Shown here: positions 12,540 to 24,383 of the stretch, in pieces | How positions within the stretch are numbered: position 1 is the stretch's first letter | Layout: each line of letters starts with the position of its first letter | Source of the DNA: Diospyros lotus | Taxonomy: Eukaryota > Streptophyta > Magnoliopsida > Ericales > Ebenaceae | Assembly: GCF_014633365.1 (NCBI RefSeq) | Contig: NC_068351.1 | Location: 702,001 to 766,000 of the forward strand | Length of the DNA: 64,000 bases | Direction: 5' to 3' | Notes under the pieces: model-generated | Told to the model about the DNA's origin: nothing | What the model saw: the letters and a program-made list of their open reading frames with translations, nothing else | Databases searched by the model: none | Program-made: the position numbers and the translations under genes

Positions 12540-15500
12540 GATATCTGGGCCCCAACTGTAACGAACGTCGGTTGATACAGTACGCGGGCTCTAGACGGTT
12601 CGCCCCTTACAATTGGGAATTTGGCTTTACTAGATTAAATCTTAATCTTTTGATTAAGAACAGAGTATTAGGATTTAATTTAATATTAAAATATGTTACT
12701 TGGCTTAATGCTTATAATTTGGGCCCGTATTTTTATTTTTTATTAAAAATATATTTTAATATTTAAAATTTATCCATGTTGTGAACTAGATATTTAAAAT
12801 TTATCCATGTTGTGAACTAGGCTTGCAGATGAGCCATGTTGCTCGTGCTCGATTTAGCGTTCGATTTGAAACTAACCCTAATCTTAAAATTCAATTTATA
12901 AACAAGTTGAACTTGAATTCAGTAAAGTTTAGTTCATTAAAACTTGTAAATATGTTCCATTAGATTAGAAATTTACAAATAACTCGTAAATAATCTTATT
13001 TATAAATACATTAACATATTTATTTATAATTTTATAAATAAAATATTTTACATAAAATTATCAAAATTTAAATTATTATAATATTATAATTAAATTGAAT
13101 ATATTTGAAATTATTATATATATTAATTTGGTTATTTGAAATTAGGAGATTTTGGTCAAGCTCAAATTCGACGGAAGAGGCTTGGACTTGAATTGAGCTT
13201 GAGGTCAAGATTTAAGCACAAACTCGATTAAACTTAGAAATTGACTTGCCAATCGAACTTGAGTTTAGTAAAACTTGACTCATCTTGAATTGATTTCAAC
13301 CTATTCTAAATTTAGGTGATTATAAAAAAAGATACAATACTTATATTGGAAGTTATCAAGTCGCCTGATATGGAGTCTTGTTTGGGTCTAGTTGTCTTTT
13401 TAGGACGAGAATTTGGTATGAGTAATATTATTTATTTATATTAAAAATGAATCTTCAATTTAGTTGACAATATATGTTAGGTTTGAATAGAAATGACACC
13501 AACACCAAGAGAGGGGTGAATTGAGTTATTTTAAAATTTTGATTGAAATTTGAAAATTCTTTTGATGAAAAATGAGATTTTAGTATAAGTGAGAATTAAT
13601 GAAATGCTTAGAACAATGAATGAAACAAAGAGCACAAGCAAATAAGAGGCACAACGATATATAGTGGTTCGGCTTAAATCAAGCCTAATCCACTACCTTA
13701 ACTCCTCACTAAGGATTTTTCAATTGATCCACTAAAAACCTCCTATCTCTCCGGATAGGCCCTCTAGCAACAAGCTAGGAAGATACAACCTCTTACTTAA
13801 CCAAGCAAACCCTCTAGCACTAAGTTAGATATTTCAACCCCTTGCTTCAATAAGCAAGTCCTCTATCACAACAAGTTAGTAATTTTACAAAGTAGTACAA
13901 GATAAGAGAGGATCTAAGAGTTAACACTCCCAGTTATAAATTCTCTCAATAATACAATAAGGCTTGAAGATAAATTTATAAAGATAAGCACAAAGCCTTT
14001 TTGGAGAGAAATAAAATCACCAATGAAGCACACAATAAAGTAAGCACTTGGAAGCTTGAAACGTAATCTCTTGGTTGTTTTGAATCAGCCATTTGATCTC
14101 TATTTATAGAGCATCTCGAGCCAATTCAAAAATATAGCCGTTGGAGATTTGAACAGAGGAGAATCTAGTCGTTGGAAGCTGTTTGGGACATAAACTGTCG
14201 ACATTTAATGAAGAACTGTCGATAGTATTGAAGAACTGTCGACATTTAGATACAGAGAGCAATGTTTGAAACTGTCGACAGTTTTTATTTAATTGTCGAC
14301 ATTTTTATAAAAACTGTCGACATCTTGAAACAAACTGTTGACAGTTTGCCAAGATAAAAATTCACTACTTTGATGATACAATTCACAACATAATTCACAA
14401 CATATTTACATTTCTTTAGTTTAAGTAAATGTCCTCATTTTATTTTATTTATATTTTACCTTCCATTTACTTTAATACATAAATGTAAATAAGAAAGTAC
14501 CCCTATTTAGATTCAATAAAAATATCTAAAAAATCAAAATCCATAACAATAAGAAAGTAAAATTTGGGTTTTAGTACAAACTTAGGATTTTACAATTTTA
14601 CCATCTTCAAGATATACACTTTTTATTTCTTGAAAAAATCGTTAAAAATCATTTTAACACCAATGAATGTTAGCTATTGAAATACCGGGAAATAGTTTTT
14701 CAAAAAGAAAATATTTTCATATATGTCTCCTTATAATGTACTAATCTTTTAGACTTAAAAAAAAATATAAATCATTCGGTTTTCATTTCACATAAGTACT
14801 TGAAATTGATTTTTGTTAAAAACCATAAACTTGACTTGGGGATCAAAACCAAATGATGTTTTTCATCACCAAAAGTAATCACAAGTGTAAAAACATCAAT
14901 ATAAACATCAACACCTAAATTTTTTTATTTTTTAATAAAAATGTATCAATTAGATAAATAATATCACTCACAAGAATAGCTAGTTGGCTGTCTATCTCAA
15001 ATCCATTGGGCCCAACTCTGGTATACTTTAACATTACCAAATTTGCATAATGGATGGGCCCATTCCAGTCCATAAAATTACAATTGATATTTACGCACTT
15101 TTGATGATTTATTCCATTTTCTCGAGAGATAATGGAATAAGATTAGGGATTTGCTCAATTCTTCTGATTTTGATAAATGAATTTTGACATTACATGGAGA
15201 TTTTGTTTATGAATAAGAAAAACTAGGTATTGGACTTATTTCTTCCTTTAATTTTGAATATTTTAATTTAAATAAAATTCACATCATTAACTCTAATAAC
15301 CCATCACTGTCTACCGAATAAATAAACATATTGTGTTATGAGTAACAAATAATTTGGATCGTCCTTCTCCTTCTTCCTTCCTAATGCCCGCCCACATGGC
15401 AGACACCTGTTTCAGTGCCATCCACTGTTTGAGGTTTCCCGTGGGTGGGTGGGTGGCCTTGGTGTCAGGCCTTCTTAATTAATGATGTGAACCGGTTGAC

Positions 15501-16500
15501 TTCAAATTCAACCAGTTTTTATATCAATAAATCTATTCCTTTTTATATTTGGTCGCATTGGGATTGGAATGAACCAATGATTAAGAAGAAGAATTTAATG
15601 CTGTTGCATAACGTCTCCTTCGTTAATCCATGGAGACGCCCATTTAATTCAGCCTCACCCTTTCAATAATGACTCCATCCTGCCTCTAGTTTTTGTATCT
15701 CTATTATTTTTAAATACACTTTCAAATTATATAATTTTATCTCAATTACGCACTTTATTTTAGTTAATCTAGTTCGTGTACTAAAATACTTAAAATATTT
15801 CTTGTGCCCTCGCAAATTGATTGTCATCTCCGTCACAACTTAAGCCAACGAAAAGACAGGTGTAGACCGCTTGGTACTACTAATAAACGAAAATAGAAGA
15901 TGTAGATCTTCGTTGGTGAGAGAAGGCATAATACGAAGAGGTGAAGTTGCCTTTTCGCCTTTAGTCTTTCTTAATTGATGAGAGCTTACATGTGTCACCT
16001 TGTCTTTGTCTTTGCTTATCAATTTTCATTGGTGTGTACTTGTCTTGTTGTCATATAGAAATTATGATAGAAATGATGATCAATATGTATGAACGTGAGA
16101 GATATTTTAAATTTTTTAGTATAAATATATTATACGCATTAGATTAACTATGATAAGGTATACAATTAACTCTAAATTATATAATTTAAAAATATAATTA
16201 AAATAATAAAAAATTATAAATCTAAATAACAAAACATATAAATATAAAAACTAAAATATCTATTTATTCTCATTTCTTTGTCGATCAGGCCAAGCCGAAG
16301 TCAAAGAAGCCCAACGGTTCAATTCATTCATCTGGACCCGCCAGCCGCCACCACACATTGCTGGCAAACTCGATATTCCAACAAAAGTCCAGGGACAGTT
16401 TGGGGAAATCAATCCTCCCATCTATCTCCGTGTCCGCGTGGCCGCCGACAGTGACGCGTCTTCCTCCTCCTCCTCCTCCTCCTTCCCACACGCCATTTTT
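12540..16500. other. AT-rich repeat-laden intergenic region
   Basis: No protein-coding gene seen in about 4 kb. 12840-13330 holds diverged CTCGA/AACTTGA-rich dispersed repeat sequence. 13475-14160 contains stretches common in plant repeats (an 'accaagagaggggtgaatt' segment and a 'tggttcggctt' segment), so it is probably a decayed mobile element. A short motif array (14193-14346) is listed separately. 14400-16300 is AT-rich with nothing recognisable until the promoter of the next gene. Confidence 0.5.
14193..14346. repeat. Seven-copy AACTGTCGACA-type palindromic motif array
   Basis: Seven near-copies of AACTGTCGACA(T/G)TT start at about 14193, 14214, 14234, 14270, 14291, 14312 and 14333. Spacing is about 20-21 bp for six of the seven starts, with one gap of 36 bp. 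The core is self-complementary (AACTGTCGACAGTT in the copy at 14270). The array lies inside the decayed repeat described for the surrounding region. Function unknown. Confidence 0.8.
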
Positions 16501-16580
16501 TCCTGACGTTAGATATATAGGACGAAAGGACCGAACACAGAGAAAGCCAAAGCGACTCAGGCTTCCGACGTCACACGACG

Positions 16581-16685
16581 ATGTCTTCCCGTTTTGCCCC
16601 TCACAAGTCTCCCAATTTCCGGTTCCACCTCCTCCGCTCTCTCGTCGGCGCTAACCACACCTCCGCCCGGTTCTGCTCTCGTTAA
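16581..16685 (+). CDS. 34-residue upstream ORF in the leader of the methyltransferase-like gene
   Basis: A complete ATG-to-TAA reading frame of 34 codons begins MSSRFAPHKS and ends FCSR. It stops 63 bases before the main start at 16749. A TATA-like ATATATAG at about 16512-16519 lies upstream, so this frame should be inside the transcribed leader. The peptide is Arg/Ser/His-rich. If translated it would probably repress the main frame through limited reinitiation. Some plant genes carry conserved peptide uORFs of this kind; conservation cannot be tested here. Confidence 0.5.
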   Translation: MSSRFAPHKSPNFRFHLLRSLVGANHTSARFCSR

Positions 16686-16748
16686 AACCACCCTCTCTGC
16701 TTCTCTGCCCTTAATTTCTCTTTTCTTCAAATAGCTACGCTGATCAAT

Positions 16749-18227
16749 ATGGAAACTAGTAAACCCAACTTACTTAGAAATGTTTTGGTCCGGCTGTTCC
16801 TACTCTCTCTGCTTGTCATCGCCGTCCGATTTGCGTACCTCGTCGCCATCCGTGGGGAATCATGCGACCTCGGCGACTTCTGCTTCTTCTCGTCGCCGGA
16901 AAATCTCAACCTTGTCGTCAGAAAATATGATTTCCGCTCCTCGGCTATGATCGTCGACGATGCCGTCCTCTCGGCTCCCGCCAAACTCGACGGCCGTGGC
17001 AGGGCCGTGCTGTTCTATTCATCGGTCTTTCAGGATCTGATTGCGGAGGGGTATTTGTCGGTTGATTCGAGGGCGCTCTGCATTGGAACGCCGAGCGCGG
17101 AGGAGGTTTCGGGTTTGAAAGAGATCGGCGTTAAGGACGCGACCGGGATTTACAAGAAGCCAGCTCGACAGCCCTTCGATGACAACACGTTCGACTTCAT
17201 ATTCTCTGGCGTCGGCCAGCTCGATAACTCGCCTTCGCCGGCCGAATTCGCCGCCGAGGTCTCGAGGACGCTAAGGCCCGAAGGGTTTCTGGTTGTCCAC
17301 ACAGCTTCGAAAGATACGTATAGCTTCAATTCGTTTATTGATTTATTCAATTGCTGTAAATTCGTACGCACTCGTGAAATCGAAGGCTTTGATTCCTCAC
17401 ACGTTCGTGAAATTGTTATGAAGAAAGAGAATGGAATTGTCCGCGACAGGATTGCCATTTCATCATCCGATGGCAATTCGCTGAATAACTGCTCCGTTCC
17501 GGGATATAAACAGCAATTGATCCGGAAAGCCGAGCCTCTTATTGCAGAAGAGCCTCTAAAACCATGGATTACGTTGAAGAGAAATATAAAGAATATAAAG
17601 TACCTTCCATCAATGGCTGACATTAGCTTCAAGCAAAGATACGTATATGTAGATGTTGGAGCCCGGAGCTATGGCTCCAGCATTGTGAGCTGGTTCAAGA
17701 AACAATACCCAAAACAAAACAAGACATTTGAAATTTACGCGATTGAGGCGGATAAAGCTTTCCATGAAGAGTACAGACACAAGAAACGGGTCACATTGTT
17801 GCCTTATGCGGCGTGGGTGAGGGACGAGACCTTGCTCTTCGAGGTTAATCAAGACCCGGGTAGGGAGACAGGAAAAGGGAGGGGAATGGGTAGGATTCAG
17901 CCGGTTCAATCATCAGATAGCATTGGAGATGTGGGTAATGTTCAGGGATTCGACTTTGCGAATTGGTTGAAGAACACGGTATCAGACAAGGATTACGTGG
18001 TGATGAAGATGGATGTGGAAGGGACTGAATTCGAACTAATACCCAGGTTGTTTGAGACGGGAGCCATTTGTTTGATCGATGAGGTCTTTCTGGAGTGCCA
18101 CTATAAAAGGTGGCAAAAGTGCTGCCCCGGTGAGAGATCATCCAAGTATGAAAAAACTTATGGCCAATGCTTGGAGCTGTTTACTTCCCTCAGAGACAAC
18201 GGAGTTCTTGTCCATCAATGGTGGTGA
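16749..18227 (+). CDS. Membrane-anchored SAM-dependent methyltransferase-like protein
   Basis: Single-exon gene of 492 residues. An uncharged stretch at residues about 10-33 (RLFLLSLLVIAVRFAYLVAI) predicts a type II signal anchor, probably in the Golgi or endomembranes. The first half has a Methyltransf_11-like core (FDDNTFDFIFSGVGQL near residue 143, then EVSRTLRPEGFLVVHT). The second half has an FkbM-like methyltransferase pattern (YVYVDVGARSYGSSIVSW near 297, YAIEAD, then KMDVEGTEFELI). The C-terminus is Cys/Trp-rich and ends HQWW. It matches the uncharacterised plant family of At5g01710 (recalled). Substrate is unknown and catalysis is inferred only from the fold motifs. The start is the first ATG after the uORF and gives the hydrophobic anchor directly. 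Confidence 0.85.
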   Translation: METSKPNLLRNVLVRLFLLSLLVIAVRFAYLVAIRGESCDLGDFCFFSSPENLNLVVRKYDFRSSAMIVDDAVLSAPAKLDGRGRAVLFYSSVFQDLIAEGYLSVDSRALCIGTPSAEEVSGLKEIGVKDATGIYKKPARQPFDDNTFDFIFSGVGQLDNSPSPAEFAAEVSRTLRPEGFLVVHTASKDTYSFNSFIDLFNCCKFVRTREIEGFDSSHVREIVMKKENGIVRDRIAISSSDGNSLNNCSVPGYKQQLIRKAEPLIAEEPLKPWITLKRNIKNIKYLPSMADISFKQRYVYVDVGARSYGSSIVSWFKKQYPKQNKTFEIYAIEADKAFHEEYRHKKRVTLLPYAAWVRDETLLFEVNQDPGRETGKGRGMGRIQPVQSSDSIGDVGNVQGFDFANWLKNTVSDKDYVVMKMDVEGTEFELIPRLFETGAICLIDEVFLECHYKRWQKCCPGERSSKYEKTYGQCLELFTSLRDNGVLVHQWW

Positions 18228-19660
18228 CCCCGGCATCCATGATGCAAGCTCTAAATCTAACACTAGTGCTTCCTTTCCGTTCTTTGATTGTGTTTCTCTT
18301 TTCATTTACAGTAGATGATTCTTAGTTTATTTACCCTGAACAAACCAAAAAGAAGTAGTTTTTTGTTGTTGGTCTTCTTGTAGCCAAAGCTTTTTATATC
18401 AGAAGCCATACCATTGAATTAAAATTCATCATTCCATCATACTGCCTCTTGTTTCCTTGCTTCTCTTTTAGGCAATCGCTAAGCTACTTTACGTGCATTA
18501 CAGAAGTTAATTTGATGTTTGTCCCCTGTAAATAGCCGTGCTTTGTCTTCTTCTTGATGGTTAGGTAGAAAAGAAGTACTAAGCAGGAGAACCCATAACC
18601 TTTAGCCGGTCTGAGAGAAAATGTGTTTTATCTCGGACAAACCTTTTCTAGAGATTTGTATATGATGAACTATGATGTTTGCCCTAGTTCGATGATAACC
18701 CGGTAATGAGAAATCAGAAGAAATGTCAATTTATCCATTCTCCCTTGTCATAAACGATGAACTACAACATTATGATGGCCGGAAGAACTGACTGCGAGGG
18801 CGGTGTTCTTTCACTGATACGGCAAATTGCCCGATCAAGTTCTAGTTTGGCACTTCCGAGGAATCTCTAGTCATGGGACGAGCGTTGCTTTAGATGATCC
18901 GACACTCAACGTAAAACTCATCGAACTTCACATAATAGGATAAGAGTTCAATACGTGGTTGTACCTACTATTATAACATCATAGTATTCTTAGAGAAATT
19001 TTCATTCTCCCCACACCCAAATAAATAGCCATCCTGCTTCTCATCTACTGCACGGTTTTGGGGCTATGCAAGTAATGGTTTTGGGTTAGGTAGTTGAGCT
19101 TTCTGAAGATATCGGGCAGATAAATGGACCACCCGGAAGAGGTGGGGGGCCAGGGGCTTGTAGTAGCCATAGCTTCGGAAGCTTCAAAAATGGAAACTTT
19201 ATATGTAATATCGGCTAAAGGGTTTTTAAAAATTTAAACTTGAAATCGAAGTGGGTTAATTAAATGATAATTTTATTTGTACATTAACTTTTAACACTCA
19301 CGGCAATGAAAAACATGGAAAAGCAAAAATAAAAAGAAAGAAACGTTCAATGGGAGTGGGGCTATAAATAGAAGAATTGTCAATTTGTGAAGATGCAATG
19401 TGGTCTTTTCATCACCATGCTCTTCATTAAATGCATGAAAATGCCAACAAAAATTGCATTATCCGGTGGGCAGTTGGGACCGAGATGTAATAGATTTGGC
19501 CTCATTATTGAAGCACGGTCTTCCCTTGAATCCAGGCTTTCAGATTTAAATCTTTAAAAGTCGATTACAGGGTTTTAGATTCATGTTTTTCATTCACTTC
19601 TGTTATTGTCAAAATAAAATAATTAAAATTTGTGAGGTGGGTCCACTTGAGTTTGGTGTC
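18228..19660. other. Intergenic DNA without recognised features
   Basis: The 3' untranslated region of the methyltransferase-like gene is followed by unremarkable sequence. No gene, RNA or clear repeat is seen. Confidence 0.5.
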
Positions 19661-19719
19661 GGGTGAAATTGGGTTGCCGTAAGAGATGTCGCCTAAAGGG
19701 AGGTTGCCGTTAGGATGCT

Positions 19720-20645
19720 CATCGCAAGGATCTGCCACTAGCTCTTGCCATTAGGTCTCACTCTTGTCATTAGTTTTCGCCACAAGCTCTTGCCACTAGC
19801 ATTCGTTTCAAGCTCTTGCCACTAGGTCTCGCTCTTGCCACTAGCTTTTGCCACAAGCTCTTGCCACTTGCATTCGCCACAAGCTCTTGCCACTAACTTT
19901 CGCCACTAACTCTTGCCATTAAGCTTTTGCCACAAGCTCATGCCGCTAAGTCTTGCCGCAAGATCTTGTCACTAAGCTTTCGCCACAAGCTCTTGCCACT
20001 AGCTTTCGCTGTAAGGTCTCGCCGCAAGATTTCGCTGCAAGGTTTTGGCCCTATTGCTGCTCAAAAAATGGGTTAGAAGGCTCACAAGAATCTTCCCGGC
20101 GAAGACCCTCCGATGCCAAAATCAGTCCCGAATCCCAATGACTATTCACAAAAATAGTAGAAGTGTATTCAAAGTGTCCAGATTTTACCAAAGTTGTAAG
20201 TCCTGTTCACTATCTTGTAGCTGGATATTTATAGGGCGCGATTTTTAAGGATGGCTGGTGTCGACACATAGCACTTGCCGAGTGGGGCTCTTTGGCGTTT
20301 TTGGAAGATGTACGTTGCCGCGAGGCCCTTGGGCCTGCCGCAGGGCCGTGCTGGTCGCAAGGCCCTCTTGGGCGACGCACGCGACAATGGTTTTGCCACA
20401 AGCAAGCTTGCGGCAGTGTGCCACAAACCCGCGGCACATCATATTGCCGCGAGCCCATCCTTGGTGACTCGCGGCAAAGTGCCACGAGCTCGCAGCTCAG
20501 CAAAACAATTGTCGCGAGCCACATGCTAGTTTCCGGTGCTCGCGACAATTTGCCGCAAGCTCGCGGCACATTGCCGCAAGCTTCCGTGCTTGCGGTAATG
20601 TGCCATAAGCTCGCGGCACATCGCGGCAGTGCTTTGGCAAAAAAA
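19720..20645. repeat. Degenerate GCCAC-AAGCTCTT array passing into a GC-rich palindromic repeat
   Basis: From about 19720 to 20045 a short unit resembling CTTGCCACTAGC / CGCCACAAGCT recurs many times with imperfect spacing. From about 20275 to 20645 a related but GC-rich motif family recurs (TGCCGCAAGCTCGCGGCA and variants), much of it self-complementary and CpG-rich. Both look like one decayed mobile element, perhaps an LTR, since GC-rich stretches of similar style occur in the solo LTR at 56004-58392. Open frames crossing it look like by-products of the repeats. Confidence 0.6.
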
Positions 20646-21265
20646 TTTCTCTAAAATCTTTCGATTTCTTTGGCACAACAATTTCATTTTTTCTAAATCA
20701 TTTGAAGCGTTCCAAGATTGAAATACAATCTGAATATAGATAAACATTATACGATATACACAGATATGTATATTCAAACAAGAGATATGAATGTTTTATC
20801 AGATCTCTAATAATATAACATCCAAGCGAAGATAATTATAGATATTTGTTATTCTTTACTAGAAATGGGTAAAAGGACAGAAAGGGTAAACAAGTATATT
20901 AGATAGGATAGGAGAAATAGGATGGTGTTACCGGAAAAAGCTCTGTTTTTTAACTTGAGATGGCCATTGGTTTATCATCCTTGGAAGGTTTGGAAGCAAG
21001 CTTTAATTCATTTTCATGGTGTCAAATCGTAATTTACATTCATTCGTTTTCATTTTCAACCTTTTTTTCAGTTTGTTCGTCAAAAACCTTTCTATTAACC
21101 AGCGCCATTGCCTTAAATTCTCCTCCGTTTTACACCCTGCAAGCCATCAACATCCTCTCCCGGGTCCCCAGGAGGACTCCCTCTTTCCCATCAGATTCCC
21201 GCTTCATTTTCCGGGAAAACTGTCGGGTCCCTGGCTCTGTGATCTCTTCTTTCTTGTATTGGAAA

Positions 21266-23533
21266 ATGGGTGGGTGTTGTAGCGTCGGCGCCAGGCTTGA
21301 AGGGTTCACGGAGGAGGAGACGCCTTACGATGAAAAACAAAGAGGGGGTAGAGAGGTGGATGATCGGGTTAGGAATGGGGTTAAGGTGAGGTTGGAAGGA
21401 TCGTCCAGGCTTGTATCCATGTTCAGCCAGCAAGGCAAAAAAGGAATCAACCAAGACGCCATGACCGTTTGGGAGGTATTGAATAACATAAAATCAATCT
21501 TCTTAATTTGATGCACCATGCATGCCCGTTTTAAGCTGTTGCATTTTATTTGTTTGTTTAAATGCCTATATGAAATGATGCCTTCGCACTGTTTGATGAA
21601 TCTAATTGTGCATGGCTAGCATTAAGCAATTGTTCTGTTTGTTCATCCATGTGCTGCAAAGGGGTTGAGAATTACTGAAAAACTTGGTAGGTTTGATATT
21701 AGTTATATAAACCTTACATGTACATAGCTAAAAGCAAATCAAAATGAGTCACTATATTGGATCGTTGTTTGGTATGTTGTTGTTTCTTATTGCATTCTTG
21801 GAAGCATCATACACACAAATTATTGCCTAAAAACTAGTGAATGGGATATGCGTCTGATTGAACTTTTAGTTGCTTATGATCAGAATTTCAATGGCGAAAA
21901 AGATGCCTACTTCTGTGCTGTGTTTGATGGCCACGGCCCATTAGGACACAAAGTGGCACAAGAAGTTCGCCATTCCTTGCCAAGGAAACTGTGCTCGGTC
22001 TATAAACAGACACAAATCAACAAATCCAGCGGCAAAATTGATGCTAAAGACGATGAAAACAATCCATTCTTTTCTTCATGGAAGACCAGTTTAATACAAA
22101 CCTACGAAGAGGTAGACAAAGGCCTGGATCTTGATGTTGCTCTTGATGCATACTGCAGTGGCAGCACCTCAGTCGCCGTGCTCAAACAGGTATGGTTTTG
22201 CAGAAATTTGTGTTAAGCAGCCCAGTTGAAGTTGCTAGTTGAATTGGGAATGTTGAGTGTTGATTCACTTTGCAGGGTGAGCATCTGGTGATTGCAAACT
22301 TGGGGGATTCACGGGCAGTTCTTTGCCGTAGAAATGACAAAAATCAACTAGTTTCCGAACAACTTACTGTGGATTTGAAACCAAATCTTCCAAGTAAGTC
22401 ATTTTCTTCACTCCCACCTTAATGAAAATTTCCGAATGTTATGTCATTAGATTGAGACCCTCTTCTGCTGCTGCTGACCAGATGAAGCCGAGCGAATTAA
22501 GAATTGCGAAGGCAGAGTTTTCGCAATGGAGGGAGAACCAGAAGTCTTTCGAATATGGATGCCACAGGAAAATTGCCCCGGTCTGGCTATGGCTAGAGCA
22601 TTCGGGGACTTCTGCTTGAAAGATTTTGGCCTAATTTCAACCCCAGAAGTTTCTTATAGAAAGCTTACAGATAAAGATGAATTTTTGGTGCTGGCAACCG
22701 ATGGGGTAAGATTCGAAACTCAGGTTCTGCAGTAACGGTTCTGGCTATTTCCCATATGAGATATCTTCCACTTTGACTTGGAGGCACTGACATTGGTGGG
22801 ACTGCACAGTTACTCTATAAGGGGCCATTGTACGAAAGAAGGTGGCTGCTTGCTTATAAGCCATATTTCTTTTATAACTTGCATCAGCACATCGGTGCAG
22901 CCACCCAGATGCAGGCGCTTCTAAGTCAAAGTGAATGATACCTCAAGCGGGACTCTACCAAAACTCAGACTGCATCACTGGGCTAATCAATCTCATAATG
23001 CTCTTTCTTTTTCTCCATTCATCGCTTCAACTGAGTCAATTTTCTCAAGTTAGTCCAATCAAGTTACAAGCATTGTGCTAGGAAGGTTCCAAAACATCAA
23101 CCTTCTCGGCTTGAAACTGGTAGAGCTCTCCTGCGTGCAGGTGTGGGACGCTTTGTCAAACAATGAAGTGGTAAAGATTGTTGCTTCAGCAAAGAAACGA
23201 TCAACAGCCGCCAGGCTGCTGGTGGACCGGGCTGTAAGAGCATGGCGGCACAAGTATCCGGCCTCGAAAGTCGACGATTGTGCAGTGATCTGCTTGTTTC
23301 TGAACAACCGGCCTCTGCTAACCAAATCAATGTCAGAAGCAAGCCGGTTCAGCACGAGTTACTCCGAGTTTGGAGCTCCCAAGAACTTGAGGACAGACGA
23401 CGGCCTCGACACAGTCATAAACTGCGAGACTGGAGCTGGCCAGCCAGGAAGTTCTTTGAAGAAGCTTTCTCGATCAGTTAGTCAGGGAATTAGTCAAAGA
23501 AGAATACGACCAAGGGGGGTGTCAAATAGGTGA
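21266..23533 (+). CDS. Protein phosphatase 2C, clade E-like, N-myristoylation type
   Basis: Mg/Mn-dependent Ser/Thr phosphatase. Exons 21266-21475, 21884-22189, 22276-22393, 22482-22705, 23141-23533 give 416 residues. The N-terminus MGGCCS is a classic N-myristoylation plus S-acylation signal, implying membrane attachment. PP2C motifs in order: GINQDAM, VFDGHGPLGH (about residue 83), SGSTSV, NLGDSRAVL, GLAMARAFGDF, LATDGVWD (about 283-290) and the late metal-binding Asp pair in DDCAVICLF. All catalytic Asp and Gly residues appear intact. The basic Ser-rich tail (SLKKLSRSVSQGISQRR) is unstructured. The frame stays open for 102 codons upstream of the chosen ATG, to an in-frame ATG at 20960, but only the MGGCC start gives the lipidation signal. 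It corresponds in position to At5g01700 (recalled). Confidence 0.9.
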
Positions 23534-24383
23534 AAGAATGAACATTGATTCATTGTTGATTGATCCTACTTTCAGACATTCACTTGATTCCAGAGCGGTC
23601 TGTTCACAGAACCAATCTGTACATCGTTCAAAGAAACGTTTGAAGAAGCAGCGGCCTCTAGAGAAGGTAAATACTGGTAGTAGTGGTAGAAAATTTATAA
23701 AGAAGTGAAGCCTTGTTCATACAAATGTTTGCTTTGCTTTCTGTATCTGCTCTGAATCACCATGTTGAAGACTGGAATTTCCCTAATAAATTTGTTTAAA
23801 CCCATTATTTTTGGCTACCCATCGCATTATTATTATTGACGAATATGTCGTGATATTGTTCACATTCCATGAAAAGCAGAGCACTGACACTAATCCCTAG
23901 GCCATCAGACAAATCAAATTGAAGAAAAAGAGAGAAAATGGCAGAGGATGATGATATCTGTCTACCCAGAGAGGAGAGGGGAGGAAAACACACACTGACG
24001 AAATCAAACATTTGACAATACAAACACGCCAATCTCACTTTTCAGCCAAATTTTCTCCCCAGCCAAACACCAAAAAGAAGACCAGTCAATTTCCACCCCC
24101 CCCGCTTTTCCCTTTCCCGCACCCCGAAGAAGAAGAAGTGCCGCGAAATCAGAGCACCCAAACAGCAAACCCAGATGTGTGATCAAATTACTAATGCTAA
24201 GCAAAGTAAAGCTGCTTTTTTTTTTTTTTTTTGGTGGGGGGAGGTTGTGTTTTCTGTGCTGATCGCTGAACAAAATGTAGTAATCCCACCATTTTATACA
24301 CCATAATATTAAAGTCCACAAACAACGTTAACAAAGAAAAAGTAGACACAGCGACTATGCCGCCGGGGAGTTTTACTGAAAGC
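23534..24383. other. Convergent intergenic space, PP2C / PATL6
   Basis: Holds the two 3' untranslated regions. AATAAA lies near 23784 for the phosphatase. A 20-base poly-T run lies around 24213-24232. No gene is seen. Confidence 0.5.

Noticed and set aside
16358..16654. 98-codon open frame before the methyltransferase-like gene
   Set aside because: It starts upstream of the likely TATA box and has Pro-rich, composition-driven sequence; the shorter uORF at 16581 fits the leader better.
20258..20654. Several overlapping open frames on both strands
   Set aside because: They arise from the GC-rich palindromic repeat; no protein similarity and frames mirror each other.
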